Source: Candidatus Tiddalikarchaeum anstoanum
GTDB taxonomy: Archaea > Nanobdellota > Nanobdellia > Tiddalikarchaeales > Tiddalikarchaeaceae
Direction of reading: 5' to 3'
Length of the DNA stretch: 64,000 bases
NCBI GenBank assembly: GCA_902385255.1
Contig: CABMEV010000005.1
Coordinates: 1-64,000 of the forward strand
Below, piece after piece: positions 18,046 through 28,454 of this stretch. The number at the start of each line of letters is the position of its first letter. Position 1 is the first letter of the stretch. The notes under the pieces are model-generated. The model made no database searches. It saw only the letters and a program-made list of their open reading frames with translations, and had not been told where the DNA came from. The translations under genes and the position numbers were made by a program.

Positions 18046-21000
18046 CTAAAGTCTTCGAAGAGTTGGCTCTTTTTCTTCTAGTCCAATAAGGTCTTTTATA
18101 GCGTTTAATGACAACTTAATATATTCAGTGTCGGGCAAAGTGCTTTTTACAGATTCAAGAAGAGTTTTGAATATGTTGTGCGATTCGTCATCTAAGTAAG
18201 TAAATACATTCATTAAAAATAGGCCGTATACGGCCTTTTCATCAGATACGGGCAATAAAATATCATTGTAATATGTTTGTTTTCCTCTATAATCAAAATA
18301 GAAGTTCTTATCTTCCTTAATATCTTTAAGTTTTTTTCTATCTATTTGGTATGAAATATAATTTTTAGGAGGGTAATTAAAAATTAGCCATTCTATAATG
18401 CCGCTGCCTTTCATAAAAAATTTGTTTAGTATATTTGCATTATTAATAAAAAGATCAATATAAGCTTGTTTTATAGATAAACGGCCATCTTTTATCTTTT
18501 CAAAAGTATCTTTTATATCTTTATTAAACGTTTTTATATCCTCAACAAAACCTTCATCTATATCTTCTCCTTTTAATCCTATATTAGTTAATTTAATTAG
18601 ACTTGGATTCTTTAACGCATCCAAGATATTAAGCATTTTTGTGATAATTCCAGAAACTTTTCCACTATCACCAATCGCACTAAGTTTACTTGTTAAATCG
18701 TCTCTATACTTAAGCATATCATTAATATTTGTTATAAATGCGGAGAAGTCTACAGTCCATTTATTAAAAACCTCTGGAAGTCCTTTACTCTTAAAATCAT
18801 GCAAAAAATCACTCAAATTAACTTTTAAATAATTAACAATTAAATCTTTATTAGTAATTTTTGGATTTTTTAAAAACCCTTCAATTTTTAAATATTCAAG
18901 TTTGAAATTGTTAAAATAATCTTTAGCCTGCTTTTTCACTGTACCCATCAATATTAGTTCTCTATTATCGTATGAGTAAAGATTGAGCAATGTTAATACA
19001 GCTCCAAAACCATTTTCTAGAATCCAACTGTCCAGAGAACCTTTCTTGATCTCTCTTATAAGGTCATCAAAGTAATAAGTATTAGATAAAAACACAGTAA
19101 TTTTTTTACCCATATCTTTTGCTAATTCATTAACATTTACTATTTCAAAATTAGATGACACGTTTTTCTTATAATAAACCAAAGTTGAATCATAAGATAC
19201 TAAATTAAGGCCTAGTGGCAATCTAATATTTAATCCATCTTTACTTAACCAAGTTTTGACATTATTTATAACTAAATTAAAATTGTCACCAACTAATATG
19301 TTTTTTAAATCTAGTTTTAATAACTCAATTTTAATTTTATTAAAAGTCTCTGTTAAATCTATTGAACCGAGTGAATTTAATGATATTGCAACCAGATTTG
19401 CAATTCCTAATAGTTCTTCAAATACGGAATACAATTTTTTAATATCATCAGGAGTTGTAAATGATACAACATTCATACAATTTGGGAAGTTCTCCCATTT
19501 TTTATGCCAGCCTGTTAATTTTCTAAAATATAGGAATAACAACACTGACTTTGAATCATCAGCAACAGTATTGGTATAAAATTCAGAAGACAACAATAAA
19601 CTAGGTCCGAGATCAATCGGGAAAGAGTAATCAAAAATTATCTCCCTAAGAGTATATAATAAATTAACAGGAGTTATCATATCTAAAATCATATTTATAC
19701 GAACATTATTATCAGAGGCTCCGCCTTTGGATTTAACATACTCATCTAATAATTTTTTAACTTCTTCATTTATTAAATTATAATTAGTATACAAAAGATT
19801 AACAAATTCATATAAATCACCTATTTTATTTAATATCTTCTCCTTAATATCACTCTCAGTCGAAGACCTTAACAACATTTTGAAAAGATTAAATATAACC
19901 TTTTTAATAAATAAACTTCTTAAATAATTATAATCTTGTAGTTTCTCTAAAGAAATCATTTCTACATCAAGCCTATTATCTAAGTGTAAGAAATATAAAA
20001 TCATTCTAGCCTGATAAAATGTAATTTCAGACAATTTGTTGATAAAAAAATTAATAAATGTATCAGCATTTGTTGGTAGTTCGGTGCTTGTCCCAAAAAT
20101 TGAATCTCTTACACCTGATAAGAATTCTTCTTTAGTGCCTTTTAAGAAGGCGGTTGTGTTTAAGGTTACCTTATCATCATTGAAAAACTCATTAATCAGT
20201 GATGCTTCTTCTTCGGGGTTTAACATCTCTATAAATAATATTATTTTATATAAATCCTCCAAGCTTAAATCGCTTATTTTTTTGAATTTTTCAAGTTTGA
20301 ATCCTATTGCTGTTTTTAATGCCGTAAAGTTAGAGCGTATATAATTCTCCAAGTCTGTTTTAATTCTTGTGTTCAAATTTTCAATAAAATCTTTGAATGT
20401 TTTCTTTTTGAATATAAAAAAAGTTTCTTTTAATTCTGTTCTTAAATCCGGTTTGGGTTTTAAGTCATCATATTTTAATAAATCATAAACAGCGTAATAA
20501 TATTTTTCATAATTATTATTATTAAATAATATAGTTGGGAAATCTCCAAATTCAGATAAGCTTATTTCTTTAAAATAATTATTAAAAAACAAATAGAATC
20601 CTTGGGCTTCGCTGACATTAATAATATCCCATATTTTATCAAAATAATCTGAAACATCTTTTTTATTAAACTCCTTGGGTAGTAGTTTAACAAAAGTGTC
20701 TTTATGGTTAACAAAAATCCTCAAAGTTTCTACAGAAATTTCAAGAGGATTTGGTGAAATTGTTTCGTCAACAGTAGATTTGAATAATGTTAACAGATAA
20801 TTATGTATGTCTTCAAAGCTTAATAAGATATAATCTGAATTAAAGACCTTTTCAAAATAACTTGATAATATGACACGTAAACTATTTTTTTTACTTTTTT
20901 CTTCATATACTTTCTGCAAAAAGATTCTTAGAGGTTCGTATTTTGTTTGATTAAGTTCTGTTAATTTCTCAAGTAATTGATTTAATAAATCAATATTTAA

Positions 21001-22596
21001 GTTGTCAAATTCTGAAAAAGAGTTAAGTCTTTTTCTTGAACCATTTAAAATATATGAGATTTGAGCGACACGTGAATCTATTTCATATTTATTTTCCTCA
21101 AAAAAAGTTTTAAACGTAGAATAAGCTACATTGTAAATCTTTGAGTAGAAATAATTTTCAAATGAATCATCTTTTTTATTAAATTTCAAAGGCATATCTT
21201 TAAATGCCTCTTTTATTAGTTCACCTAATTTAGTAATTAATAATTCACGTTGAGTTTCATCTTCTTTTTTTGCTTCATTAATCAATAATATTAGATGTTC
21301 GGAGATAGGATTACTGGGTGAAAAAAATGCTTTTTTATCTTTTCCAAAAGGATTTTTACTTTTATAAGATTCGCTTAATCTGTTTAGTGCGTCTGAGAAT
21401 ACGATTTCTCTGCTGGTTTTTTCAACTAAGTCTACCTCCGTACTTGTAAGATAATAATATAATAGTCTTGCTTCCTTTAATGTAATCATCTCTAATAAAA
21501 TCGAATAAAATTGTTGCGGACTTGATGAATCAAGTGCGATTAAAAACTTTTTAGCTCTATGTTTAACATCTATTAATAAATCCTTTGTTGCGCCTTTTAA
21601 TCCGCCTTCCTGGTTTTCATACTCTTTTTTCTCATTTTCGTCTAATTTTTCTAATCCAAATATTTCATACTCGAAAGGTTTAAGTGATAAGTATTTAATC
21701 TTTGATATGTTATATTTTCCCTTTTCCTTAATATTAATGTATGATATAAAATCATCACGCAAATCTTCTGATAATGCAGTACTCTTTGCTTCCAACTCTT
21801 TTTCGAAGATATTCTTGTCAGCATGCAAGTTACCTAAAATATTTCTAAATACTTTTTCTAAATGTAATATAATCTCTTTATTGGTTTCTTTAAAGAATTC
21901 AAAGTTAGTTATTACAGAAGCGTCAGTCCTTAATTCTTTTCGTTTTTTATCAAAAGAATTTATTAATTCTTTAAAATTCAGATTATTAAGTGCGGTTTTT
22001 ATTGATAACAGCGAAAAAAATGTATCAAATTCATCCCTAATGTTCGAGTCAAAAAATGAAAAATAGAAATCGAATGCGTTCAACAAATCTTGAGGGGTTT
22101 CCAAAAGTGTTAAATCAAAATTTTGAATAAAATAATTATAAAAATATATAGCATTCAAAAATGCTGAAACTTTTTTCGCATCGGTTGATACATCCTCCCA
22201 TTTTTCTGAGATAAATTTACCATCTCTACTTTTTAAAATTAAAAAAATAGGCATTGACTCATTTTTTTCGCTTTTATAAAAAGTTGAGATAAATTCGTTA
22301 GCTAATTTTAGTAAAGATTTTTTAATGTTATTATCTGTTAATGTATTAAACCAAGTTGTTTGTATGTCTAATATATCACTAAAACTGTCTCCGATCATTA
22401 AAGATGCTACAGCATAATTTTCTTGTATTAATTTCTTAATTTCCCAAAAATTATTCTTTAAAGTGTAACTTAATTTAATATCCAAAGCCTTGTTTACCAA
22501 TAATCTCTTGGCAGTTTCAGGCGGCACTAAAGTTTCCGTGTTCACAATCTCAACTGAACCAAAAATATTATTCAAATCACTAATACTAATACTCAT
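18046..22596 (-). CDS. Giant 1516-aa predominantly helical protein of unknown function
   Basis: Single uninterrupted ORF, Lys/Asn/Leu-rich, no TM or recognisable catalytic motif seen by eye. Confidence 0.75.
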   Translation of the reverse strand: MSISISDLNNIFGSVEIVNTETLVPPETAKRLLVNKALDIKLSYTLKNNFWEIKKLIQENYAVASLMIGDSFSDILDIQTTWFNTLTDNNIKKSLLKLANEFISTFYKSEKNESMPIFLILKSRDGKFISEKWEDVSTDAKKVSAFLNAIYFYNYFIQNFDLTLLETPQDLLNAFDFYFSFFDSNIRDEFDTFFSLLSIKTALNNLNFKELINSFDKKRKELRTDASVITNFEFFKETNKEIILHLEKVFRNILGNLHADKNIFEKELEAKSTALSEDLRDDFISYINIKEKGKYNISKIKYLSLKPFEYEIFGLEKLDENEKKEYENQEGGLKGATKDLLIDVKHRAKKFLIALDSSSPQQFYSILLEMITLKEARLLYYYLTSTEVDLVEKTSREIVFSDALNRLSESYKSKNPFGKDKKAFFSPSNPISEHLILLINEAKKEDETQRELLITKLGELIKEAFKDMPLKFNKKDDSFENYFYSKIYNVAYSTFKTFFEENKYEIDSRVAQISYILNGSRKRLNSFSEFDNLNIDLLNQLLEKLTELNQTKYEPLRIFLQKVYEEKSKKNSLRVILSSYFEKVFNSDYILLSFEDIHNYLLTLFKSTVDETISPNPLEISVETLRIFVNHKDTFVKLLPKEFNKKDVSDYFDKIWDIINVSEAQGFYLFFNNYFKEISLSEFGDFPTILFNNNNYEKYYYAVYDLLKYDDLKPKPDLRTELKETFFIFKKKTFKDFIENLNTRIKTDLENYIRSNFTALKTAIGFKLEKFKKISDLSLEDLYKIILFIEMLNPEEEASLINEFFNDDKVTLNTTAFLKGTKEEFLSGVRDSIFGTSTELPTNADTFINFFINKLSEITFYQARMILYFLHLDNRLDVEMISLEKLQDYNYLRSLFIKKVIFNLFKMLLRSSTESDIKEKILNKIGDLYEFVNLLYTNYNLINEEVKKLLDEYVKSKGGASDNNVRINMILDMITPVNLLYTLREIIFDYSFPIDLGPSLLLSSEFYTNTVADDSKSVLLFLYFRKLTGWHKKWENFPNCMNVVSFTTPDDIKKLYSVFEELLGIANLVAISLNSLGSIDLTETFNKIKIELLKLDLKNILVGDNFNLVINNVKTWLSKDGLNIRLPLGLNLVSYDSTLVYYKKNVSSNFEIVNVNELAKDMGKKITVFLSNTYYFDDLIREIKKGSLDSWILENGFGAVLTLLNLYSYDNRELILMGTVKKQAKDYFNNFKLEYLKIEGFLKNPKITNKDLIVNYLKVNLSDFLHDFKSKGLPEVFNKWTVDFSAFITNINDMLKYRDDLTSKLSAIGDSGKVSGIITKMLNILDALKNPSLIKLTNIGLKGEDIDEGFVEDIKTFNKDIKDTFEKIKDGRLSIKQAYIDLFINNANILNKFFMKGSGIIEWLIFNYPPKNYISYQIDRKKLKDIKEDKNFYFDYRGKQTYYNDILLPVSDEKAVYGLFLMNVFTYLDDESHNIFKTLLESVKSTLPDTEYIKLSLNAIKDLIGLEEKEPTLRRL

Positions 22597-25500
22597 TTAG
22601 ATACCACCTCCTTTAGCTGCCGCTTTTTCCGCTTCTTCAATTTTTGCCCTTCTTTTTGCCATAACATCCTTTACCTCGTTGTGAAGTTCCATTGCAGCTT
22701 GAGGACTCCCTCTTTGTATTGAAGGACTACTCGGTGGACTAGGAGGATTACCCGATGAATCATTATGTTTTGGTGGCGGAGGAGGAAGACCAGTCTTACT
22801 TAAATCAGGTTTAGTTGTTGAAAAAAGTGGATTTTCTGCCAATCCCGGAGGACCATTAAATTGTGGTTGAGGTAGAATAGTAGTACCTGTCTTTGGAGTA
22901 GGCACAATTCCAAAAACGTTTTTCACTGACTTTGCATAGTTTATTTTAGATTCACCTTCCGGATAATCATTATAAACGTTTAAAACGAAAGTACGCAGTA
23001 CACCTAAAACATAATCACGATGAGAAACATAACCATCTAAATCTAAACTATTCAATGAATCATCAATAGAATAAGTCATTGATTTTGAAAAAGTATCACT
23101 TTTATTCATTTCATCAAGATAAGTTACTGCTGCAATCAATTTGAAAAAATCATCAATAAAACTGTCAATATTAGACTTGTATATTGTTGCATCATATACT
23201 TCAAAAGCCCTCCTAAAGAAAGGGAAAAATTTGTTAATATCTATTTTTTTACCCTTAAATGAATTAATATTTTCAACCAAGTTATTTATATTTAGAATAT
23301 TAACATTTAGTATTAATTTTTTATTAATGTCTTTTTTAACAAATGAAACAAACTGGTCAAAGGTTGCAATATTCTTTAGGGAAGATTTCTCATATTCGCC
23401 TGTTTTCTTAAACAAAAAGTTCTGCAAATCCTCAAGAGTTGTATAATTATTATTGTTTTTAATAGCTTGGAAAGTATAATATTTCTTGTTAAACTCTAAA
23501 ATTTTAGAAGTTAAAATAAAATATGCTTGCTGTTCTAAAAATTCAGTATCGACAGTTTGTTTGCAGTTATTACATTTGCCTTCATTGAACCCAGCTGCCT
23601 TGTTGCAATAAGGGCAAAAAGTCAATAATAAACTGTTCAATTCATCAAATAAAGACTCATAATTTACCCTTAATATCTCAGCTAATTTGTATCCAGTATA
23701 CATAGCGACTTTGCCCCTCCAAACACTAATTTGTGGATAAACCTTGACACCTATATTTGAAATGTAATTGTCAATCTTATTTAAACCAATGATATATTTA
23801 ACTGCTTTAAAATCATTTTCTGAAAAAGTAACAGCATCTGAATTTATGCCTTTTTCAATAATATAACTTTTAAATAAACTCATTATCTGCAAATAGATAA
23901 ACTTATCCAAATCTTTATCTTCTGTACTTAATATTTCAACAAAATCTAAAATCGATTTAGTATAAATATCCCTAAACGGGCCGATTAAGGAGTCATCTAT
24001 GCTTTTATCAAGTTCTTCTCTGCATAAATTACCTAAATTATCTGTGTTATCTTTGTATTCATAGCAGATATAATGTACTACTTTGTAAATTATCTCTTTT
24101 TCAACTAAACCTATCTTTTCTATTGGTAAAAAGGATATAATACTCTTGTTTGCAAAGAACAATAAACCGCTAGTGTCCAATAAATAGTTTATAAAATCTT
24201 TTTTAGTTTCTTTATTGAAATTTTTAGGCAAATCCGTTTTTATCTTCAAATCCTGATATTTATACCCTTTATCGAAGACTACATAATCAGGATTTATGTC
24301 CGCAAATAATTTTACTAACTCTAATAATATATACTTGTTATAATATAATCTTTCATCACCTTTTTTAGGTTCATCTTTAAATCTTGAAAAATGGCTAAAT
24401 AAATATAATAAAGATAATAATCTGAACCATCTTTCATCAACGATGTTAAGTATGTTAGGATTCAAATATACAAATTTTTCTTTTTGCGCATTTAATATGC
24501 TAGCATAATCAGATAATTTCTCTATAAATGCATAATAATCATTTAAAACATCTGCTAATTCTCCAAAAAGAGAAAGTTTTTCTTCAAATATTTTAACTCG
24601 CTCAGCTAAATCGTCATATATTAAATTTAATAAACCTTTTTCAACTTCATCTGTCCAATTAGTTTGATCAATCTTGCTTGCTTTGAAACTTTTTTTTGCA
24701 GCAAGTTTTAATGTTTTAAGGATATAGTCTGCAGTCCTCTTAACTCCTTTAACTGCAAAATGCCCTACAGGAATATAAACTCCTTTTTCTACGATGTTTC
24801 TTAATGAAGAAATCTGTTTTTCATCCAAGTAATCCACTAATTTTTTATTATCAAGTTCTGCAAAAGAATAATTTATACTTTCTTTATCTTTTAAAGTACT
24901 AATTATATTCTTAATTTCTGCACCGGATCCGAATTTTATATTAACTATTTTTTTAAAGCCTTTATCTAAATTTAAAAATTTAAAGACTTCTTCAATTTTA
25001 GAGTTTACTTTTTCTTTTAATTTTTTGTATTCGTCTAAAGTTATTTCATAGTTTTTAAGTTTGGATTGTAATCCAATAAGTTCGCTCTTTTTATTTTGCA
25101 ATAAAAGTTTCATTCCATAAATTTGCTTTCTTTTAATAAAAGTATCAAGTGATAATAAGCTTACATCATAATCAATTGGTAAATTATATGTTAAAATATC
25201 ATCAGGAGTTTTAATGCCTTCGTCTTTCATAGTTTCTTCTATTTCAGGTTTAAGTCTGACCATGAATGCTTTTCTAAAAATAGAGATTCCAGAACCGCCT
25301 TCATCTTCCCTATCTTTTATATAATCAAAAATACTAACTTCTCCTACTTTTATTTTCGACACATCATCATTATAAGTATCGACTAATTCTTTTATTACTT
25401 TTAAATCAGAACCAGATATAGTATTTTCTTCGCCTTCCAATACCAAGTTTATACGTTTAGACTCGTCTGTTGGGAATAACATTCTAAGATTTCTTTTAAT

Positions 25501-25704
25501 TTTAGTTAATATGAACCAGTCTGCATCCTCTTTGGCACCCCATATGTATTTATCCGAACTTAATAAACCGGGACTAAAAATTGAAGGCACGCTAACTCTG
25601 CCTATTTGTCTGCCTGGAAGGTGAACATCATATGTTCCAAAAAGAAAAGCCCATAATTTATCAGTTATTTTATCAAACGAGTCAGACATATTTTCTTTAT
25701 TCAC
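22597..25704 (-). CDS. 1035-aa protein of unknown function with zinc-ribbon-like motif and Pro-rich C-terminus
   Basis: CPYCNKAAGFNEGKCNNCKQ (CxxC-x9-CxxC); GLPPPPPKHNDSSGNPPSPPSSPS tail; directly abuts 18046..22596. Confidence 0.75.
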   Translation of the reverse strand: MNKENMSDSFDKITDKLWAFLFGTYDVHLPGRQIGRVSVPSIFSPGLLSSDKYIWGAKEDADWFILTKIKRNLRMLFPTDESKRINLVLEGEENTISGSDLKVIKELVDTYNDDVSKIKVGEVSIFDYIKDREDEGGSGISIFRKAFMVRLKPEIEETMKDEGIKTPDDILTYNLPIDYDVSLLSLDTFIKRKQIYGMKLLLQNKKSELIGLQSKLKNYEITLDEYKKLKEKVNSKIEEVFKFLNLDKGFKKIVNIKFGSGAEIKNIISTLKDKESINYSFAELDNKKLVDYLDEKQISSLRNIVEKGVYIPVGHFAVKGVKRTADYILKTLKLAAKKSFKASKIDQTNWTDEVEKGLLNLIYDDLAERVKIFEEKLSLFGELADVLNDYYAFIEKLSDYASILNAQKEKFVYLNPNILNIVDERWFRLLSLLYLFSHFSRFKDEPKKGDERLYYNKYILLELVKLFADINPDYVVFDKGYKYQDLKIKTDLPKNFNKETKKDFINYLLDTSGLLFFANKSIISFLPIEKIGLVEKEIIYKVVHYICYEYKDNTDNLGNLCREELDKSIDDSLIGPFRDIYTKSILDFVEILSTEDKDLDKFIYLQIMSLFKSYIIEKGINSDAVTFSENDFKAVKYIIGLNKIDNYISNIGVKVYPQISVWRGKVAMYTGYKLAEILRVNYESLFDELNSLLLTFCPYCNKAAGFNEGKCNNCKQTVDTEFLEQQAYFILTSKILEFNKKYYTFQAIKNNNNYTTLEDLQNFLFKKTGEYEKSSLKNIATFDQFVSFVKKDINKKLILNVNILNINNLVENINSFKGKKIDINKFFPFFRRAFEVYDATIYKSNIDSFIDDFFKLIAAVTYLDEMNKSDTFSKSMTYSIDDSLNSLDLDGYVSHRDYVLGVLRTFVLNVYNDYPEGESKINYAKSVKNVFGIVPTPKTGTTILPQPQFNGPPGLAENPLFSTTKPDLSKTGLPPPPPKHNDSSGNPPSPPSSPSIQRGSPQAAMELHNEVKDVMAKRRAKIEEAEKAAAKGGGI

Positions 25705-26983
25705 CCCTCGCTACTTTATTAAAATGCGCAGATAAGTGTCGTGAATCTTCAGCTAAGTCTTCAGCCTGTTCTAGGCTTTGTTTAAGTACTTTATTTTCTA
25801 TTTTTTGAGAGATTGCACGAATTTTTACAGGCTCTCCTCCTGTGTCGGGTGCAGAAATGGACGTATCTTTACTATGTTCTTCTGGAATTTCAAAAGCTGA
25901 TGATTTGTTTCTTAATATCTCATCAAACTTATTTTTTTCTTCATTAGCTCTAACGAGTTCGGCTTTAGCTTTGTTTAGATTCTGTTCCGCATCAGTTAAT
26001 TGACCAGTTATAACTTGATTCGCATATCTTATTGCATTGTTTGCATAATTATTTATATTTTTAACAGAATCATTATCTTTAGGATAATCTTTTATTAAAG
26101 ATAATAGTGTATTAACACCATCTTTAATTTCATTTGCGGCATCTTGATACTCTTTCAGTTTAGTCTTATCAGATTCAACTTTTCTTGCATCTTCTAATTT
26201 CTTTTGCTCCAGCTTTTGGTCTTCCAATTTTTTCTCTTTTTGTTTCTGTTCTTCTGCTAATTTAGCCTTCTGATCATCCGCCAGTCTGGCTGCTTCCCTC
26301 TGCCTGCGCTCTACTTCGGCACTAGTTGAAATAAAAGGCTGCTGCGTCAACGGAACAGGCCCAGTAATTGGATTAATCCTAGCCATTGCTGCCTCACTCC
26401 TTCGAGTGACATAAATCGCAGCTGCTAAAACTATACCAAAAGGAAGAGCTATTATTATAATACCAATACCCGTATCGCTTGGCGTGCTGGAAGGTGTGAC
26501 AATTCCTCCATTGGATGCTGAAACAAAAGGAATATTATAATTAATAAAAATCCAGACTATGACAACAAGTATTACAAAAATTATGAAAAAAATCCTCCAA
26601 GACCACTCTTTAATCCTGGACGTGGCAGCTATAAAAATATAAAATGCAAATATTACAAGAATTGGAATACCAGCTGAGTATAAAGCTGCAAGAGGTCCGG
26701 GATTAAAATATAATCCTGTAAAAACAATACCTGCAAATAAGAAAGGGATGACTCTCCATACTAGACTAATCTCCTTATCTGGACTTGCCGCCTTAACAGT
26801 GGTAAACATAGCAGCTAACGAGAGCACTGCGAAAAAAATACTGACAATAAGATTAAAATCCACCCCATTAGTATCAGCAGCGAAGCCTATATTAAATAGT
26901 GATAATAAGATTAGAACTGCAGAAAACCACTTAATCATCGAATTAAAAATAGCTTTTATCATAATAAAAAAGTTGCTTTTCAA
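25697..26983 (-). CDS. Multi-TM membrane protein with long cytoplasmic coiled coil
   Basis: 428 aa; signal/TM helices, then KAKLAEEQKQKEKKLEDQKLEQKKLEDARK coiled coil. Confidence 0.75.
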   Translation of the reverse strand: MKSNFFIMIKAIFNSMIKWFSAVLILLSLFNIGFAADTNGVDFNLIVSIFFAVLSLAAMFTTVKAASPDKEISLVWRVIPFLFAGIVFTGLYFNPGPLAALYSAGIPILVIFAFYIFIAATSRIKEWSWRIFFIIFVILVVIVWIFINYNIPFVSASNGGIVTPSSTPSDTGIGIIIIALPFGIVLAAAIYVTRRSEAAMARINPITGPVPLTQQPFISTSAEVERRQREAARLADDQKAKLAEEQKQKEKKLEDQKLEQKKLEDARKVESDKTKLKEYQDAANEIKDGVNTLLSLIKDYPKDNDSVKNINNYANNAIRYANQVITGQLTDAEQNLNKAKAELVRANEEKNKFDEILRNKSSAFEIPEEHSKDTSISAPDTGGEPVKIRAISQKIENKVLKQSLEQAEDLAEDSRHLSAHFNKVARGE

Positions 26984-26994
26984 CCATTTTTCAT

Positions 26995-27513
26995 TTATTT
27001 AAAAACCATAAGGAGGCTGAAAACCACTAGTGCAATAAACAATGCAGCTACAATGAATAAGCCAATATCCGCGCCAATCACGGTCTCATCATGAACACTG
27101 CTTATATTAATACCAGGGATGATATTCCCGTTTAGCGCAAGAAATGCTATTATTACAATTACAGTCATTAATATCACTATTATCCTTGACTTGTTATCCT
27201 TCAGTATTGAAATGATATAGATAAAACTCCCGCCAACCGCTAGGACTATAAGATAAGGCGCAAAATCGAACATGAAATTTGAAATTAATGGATTAGCATA
27301 GACTGCATAACTGACAATAAAAGATATACTTCCTGCCAATACTATTACAGAAAGAGGATTATTACTATAACTCTTGGCAACAGGGACTATAACTGTGAAT
27401 AATAGGAGAAACACTATAATTGAGACTATCAGATTAGCAGGAATATCCGGTTCTGCTGAAAATGCCCTGCTTATCGCCAATAAAACAAGCAAGAACGGCA
27501 AAAAACGCTTCAT
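26995..27513 (-). CDS. Polytopic membrane protein, paralogous to N-terminal half of 25697..26983
   Basis: 172 aa; signal-like N-terminus, about 5-6 hydrophobic helices; shared NLIVSI motif and spacing. Confidence 0.7.
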   Translation of the reverse strand: MKRFLPFLLVLLAISRAFSAEPDIPANLIVSIIVFLLLFTVIVPVAKSYSNNPLSVIVLAGSISFIVSYAVYANPLISNFMFDFAPYLIVLAVGGSFIYIISILKDNKSRIIVILMTVIVIIAFLALNGNIIPGINISSVHDETVIGADIGLFIVAALFIALVVFSLLMVFK

Positions 27514-27573
27514 ATTACAGTTAAAATAAAAACGTTTTAAAATTAAAAAGAGTTGCTTTATAATTAAATAGTT

Positions 27574-28221
27574 ATGAAAAAGGCTAAAAAAAATAATACA
27601 ACAACGATAATACTTATAATATTATTAGCGATTATGCTCCTTAGCTCTGTATTGTCAGTTTTCGTGCAGAAAGAAACAAAACCAACAATGAAATTACAGG
27701 TTGGTTATTATATTAACGGACAAACTTACCCTGCACAAGAGGTAAAAACAGACATTAACAACACATTATACGGATTATTAACATCACTAGGCACTGTGGA
27801 ATTAACACAAGAAGGAAATGTGAAATGCTTCGGCCAATACTGCAACAATTTTTTACCTCCTGCCGTGTCATGGACTATATTCGTAAATAATTACCCGCAG
27901 ACAGACTTAACGCGTACGCTGAAAGAGAACGATTACGTCACGCTTTATTTCGGCCACACGTTAAATTTCGGCAACGTAACGCTAACCTTAAACATTGAAG
28001 GATACAATGAAACGAATTCTGTATTAATTGTTGATAATACAATACTTGGAGACATGATGGATAATTATAATGGGACATTCATGAATAACACGCTAAACTG
28101 CTTGTTTGAACTATGCAATAATGAGAACAATACTTGGACAATAATGAAGAATAACGAGATAGTAAATAATTACAATACCACCCTCAGAATTGGAGACGCA
28201 CTAATATTCAAATACGAATAA
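27574..28221 (+). CDS. Membrane-anchored extracellular protein with two DUF4430-like repeats
   Basis: 215 aa; N-terminal TM; WTIFVNNYPQTDLTRTLKENDYVTLYFG and WTIMKNNEIVNNYNTTLRIGDALIFKYE. Confidence 0.65.
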   Translation: MKKAKKNNTTTIILIILLAIMLLSSVLSVFVQKETKPTMKLQVGYYINGQTYPAQEVKTDINNTLYGLLTSLGTVELTQEGNVKCFGQYCNNFLPPAVSWTIFVNNYPQTDLTRTLKENDYVTLYFGHTLNFGNVTLTLNIEGYNETNSVLIVDNTILGDMMDNYNGTFMNNTLNCLFELCNNENNTWTIMKNNEIVNNYNTTLRIGDALIFKYE

Positions 28222-28228
28222 ATGTTCA

Positions 28229-28311
28229 TTGCAGATGATGATAAACAACTCACAAGCAAACCCTAAAATCTTTTTTTTAGGGAGATGGCTTCATACCCGC
28301 AACTGATGCAA
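28229..28311 (+). ncRNA. Candidate C/D-box-like small RNA, copy 1
   Basis: TTGCA stem + GATGATGA (C box) ... CCCTAAAA/TTTTAGGG hairpin ... GAGATGG ... CTGA (D box) + TGCAA stem. Confidence 0.45.
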
Positions 28312-28367
28312 CTAATTCCAATAAAATGATAAGTATTAAAAATACCAATATTTCTTTAAATTTTAAG

Positions 28368-28443
28368 TTTTAGCAGATGAGGAGAAGAACACCCTAGCAC
28401 ACCCGAAAAGGGAGATGGCTTTACCACTCTGTACTGATGCAAA
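28368..28443 (+). ncRNA. Candidate C/D-box-like small RNA, copy 2 (paralog of copy 1)
   Basis: GCAGATGAGGA ... CCCGAAAAGGGAGATGGCT ... CTGATGCAAA; same architecture as 28229..28311. Confidence 0.42.
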
Positions 28444-28454
28444 TTTATTTTTTT

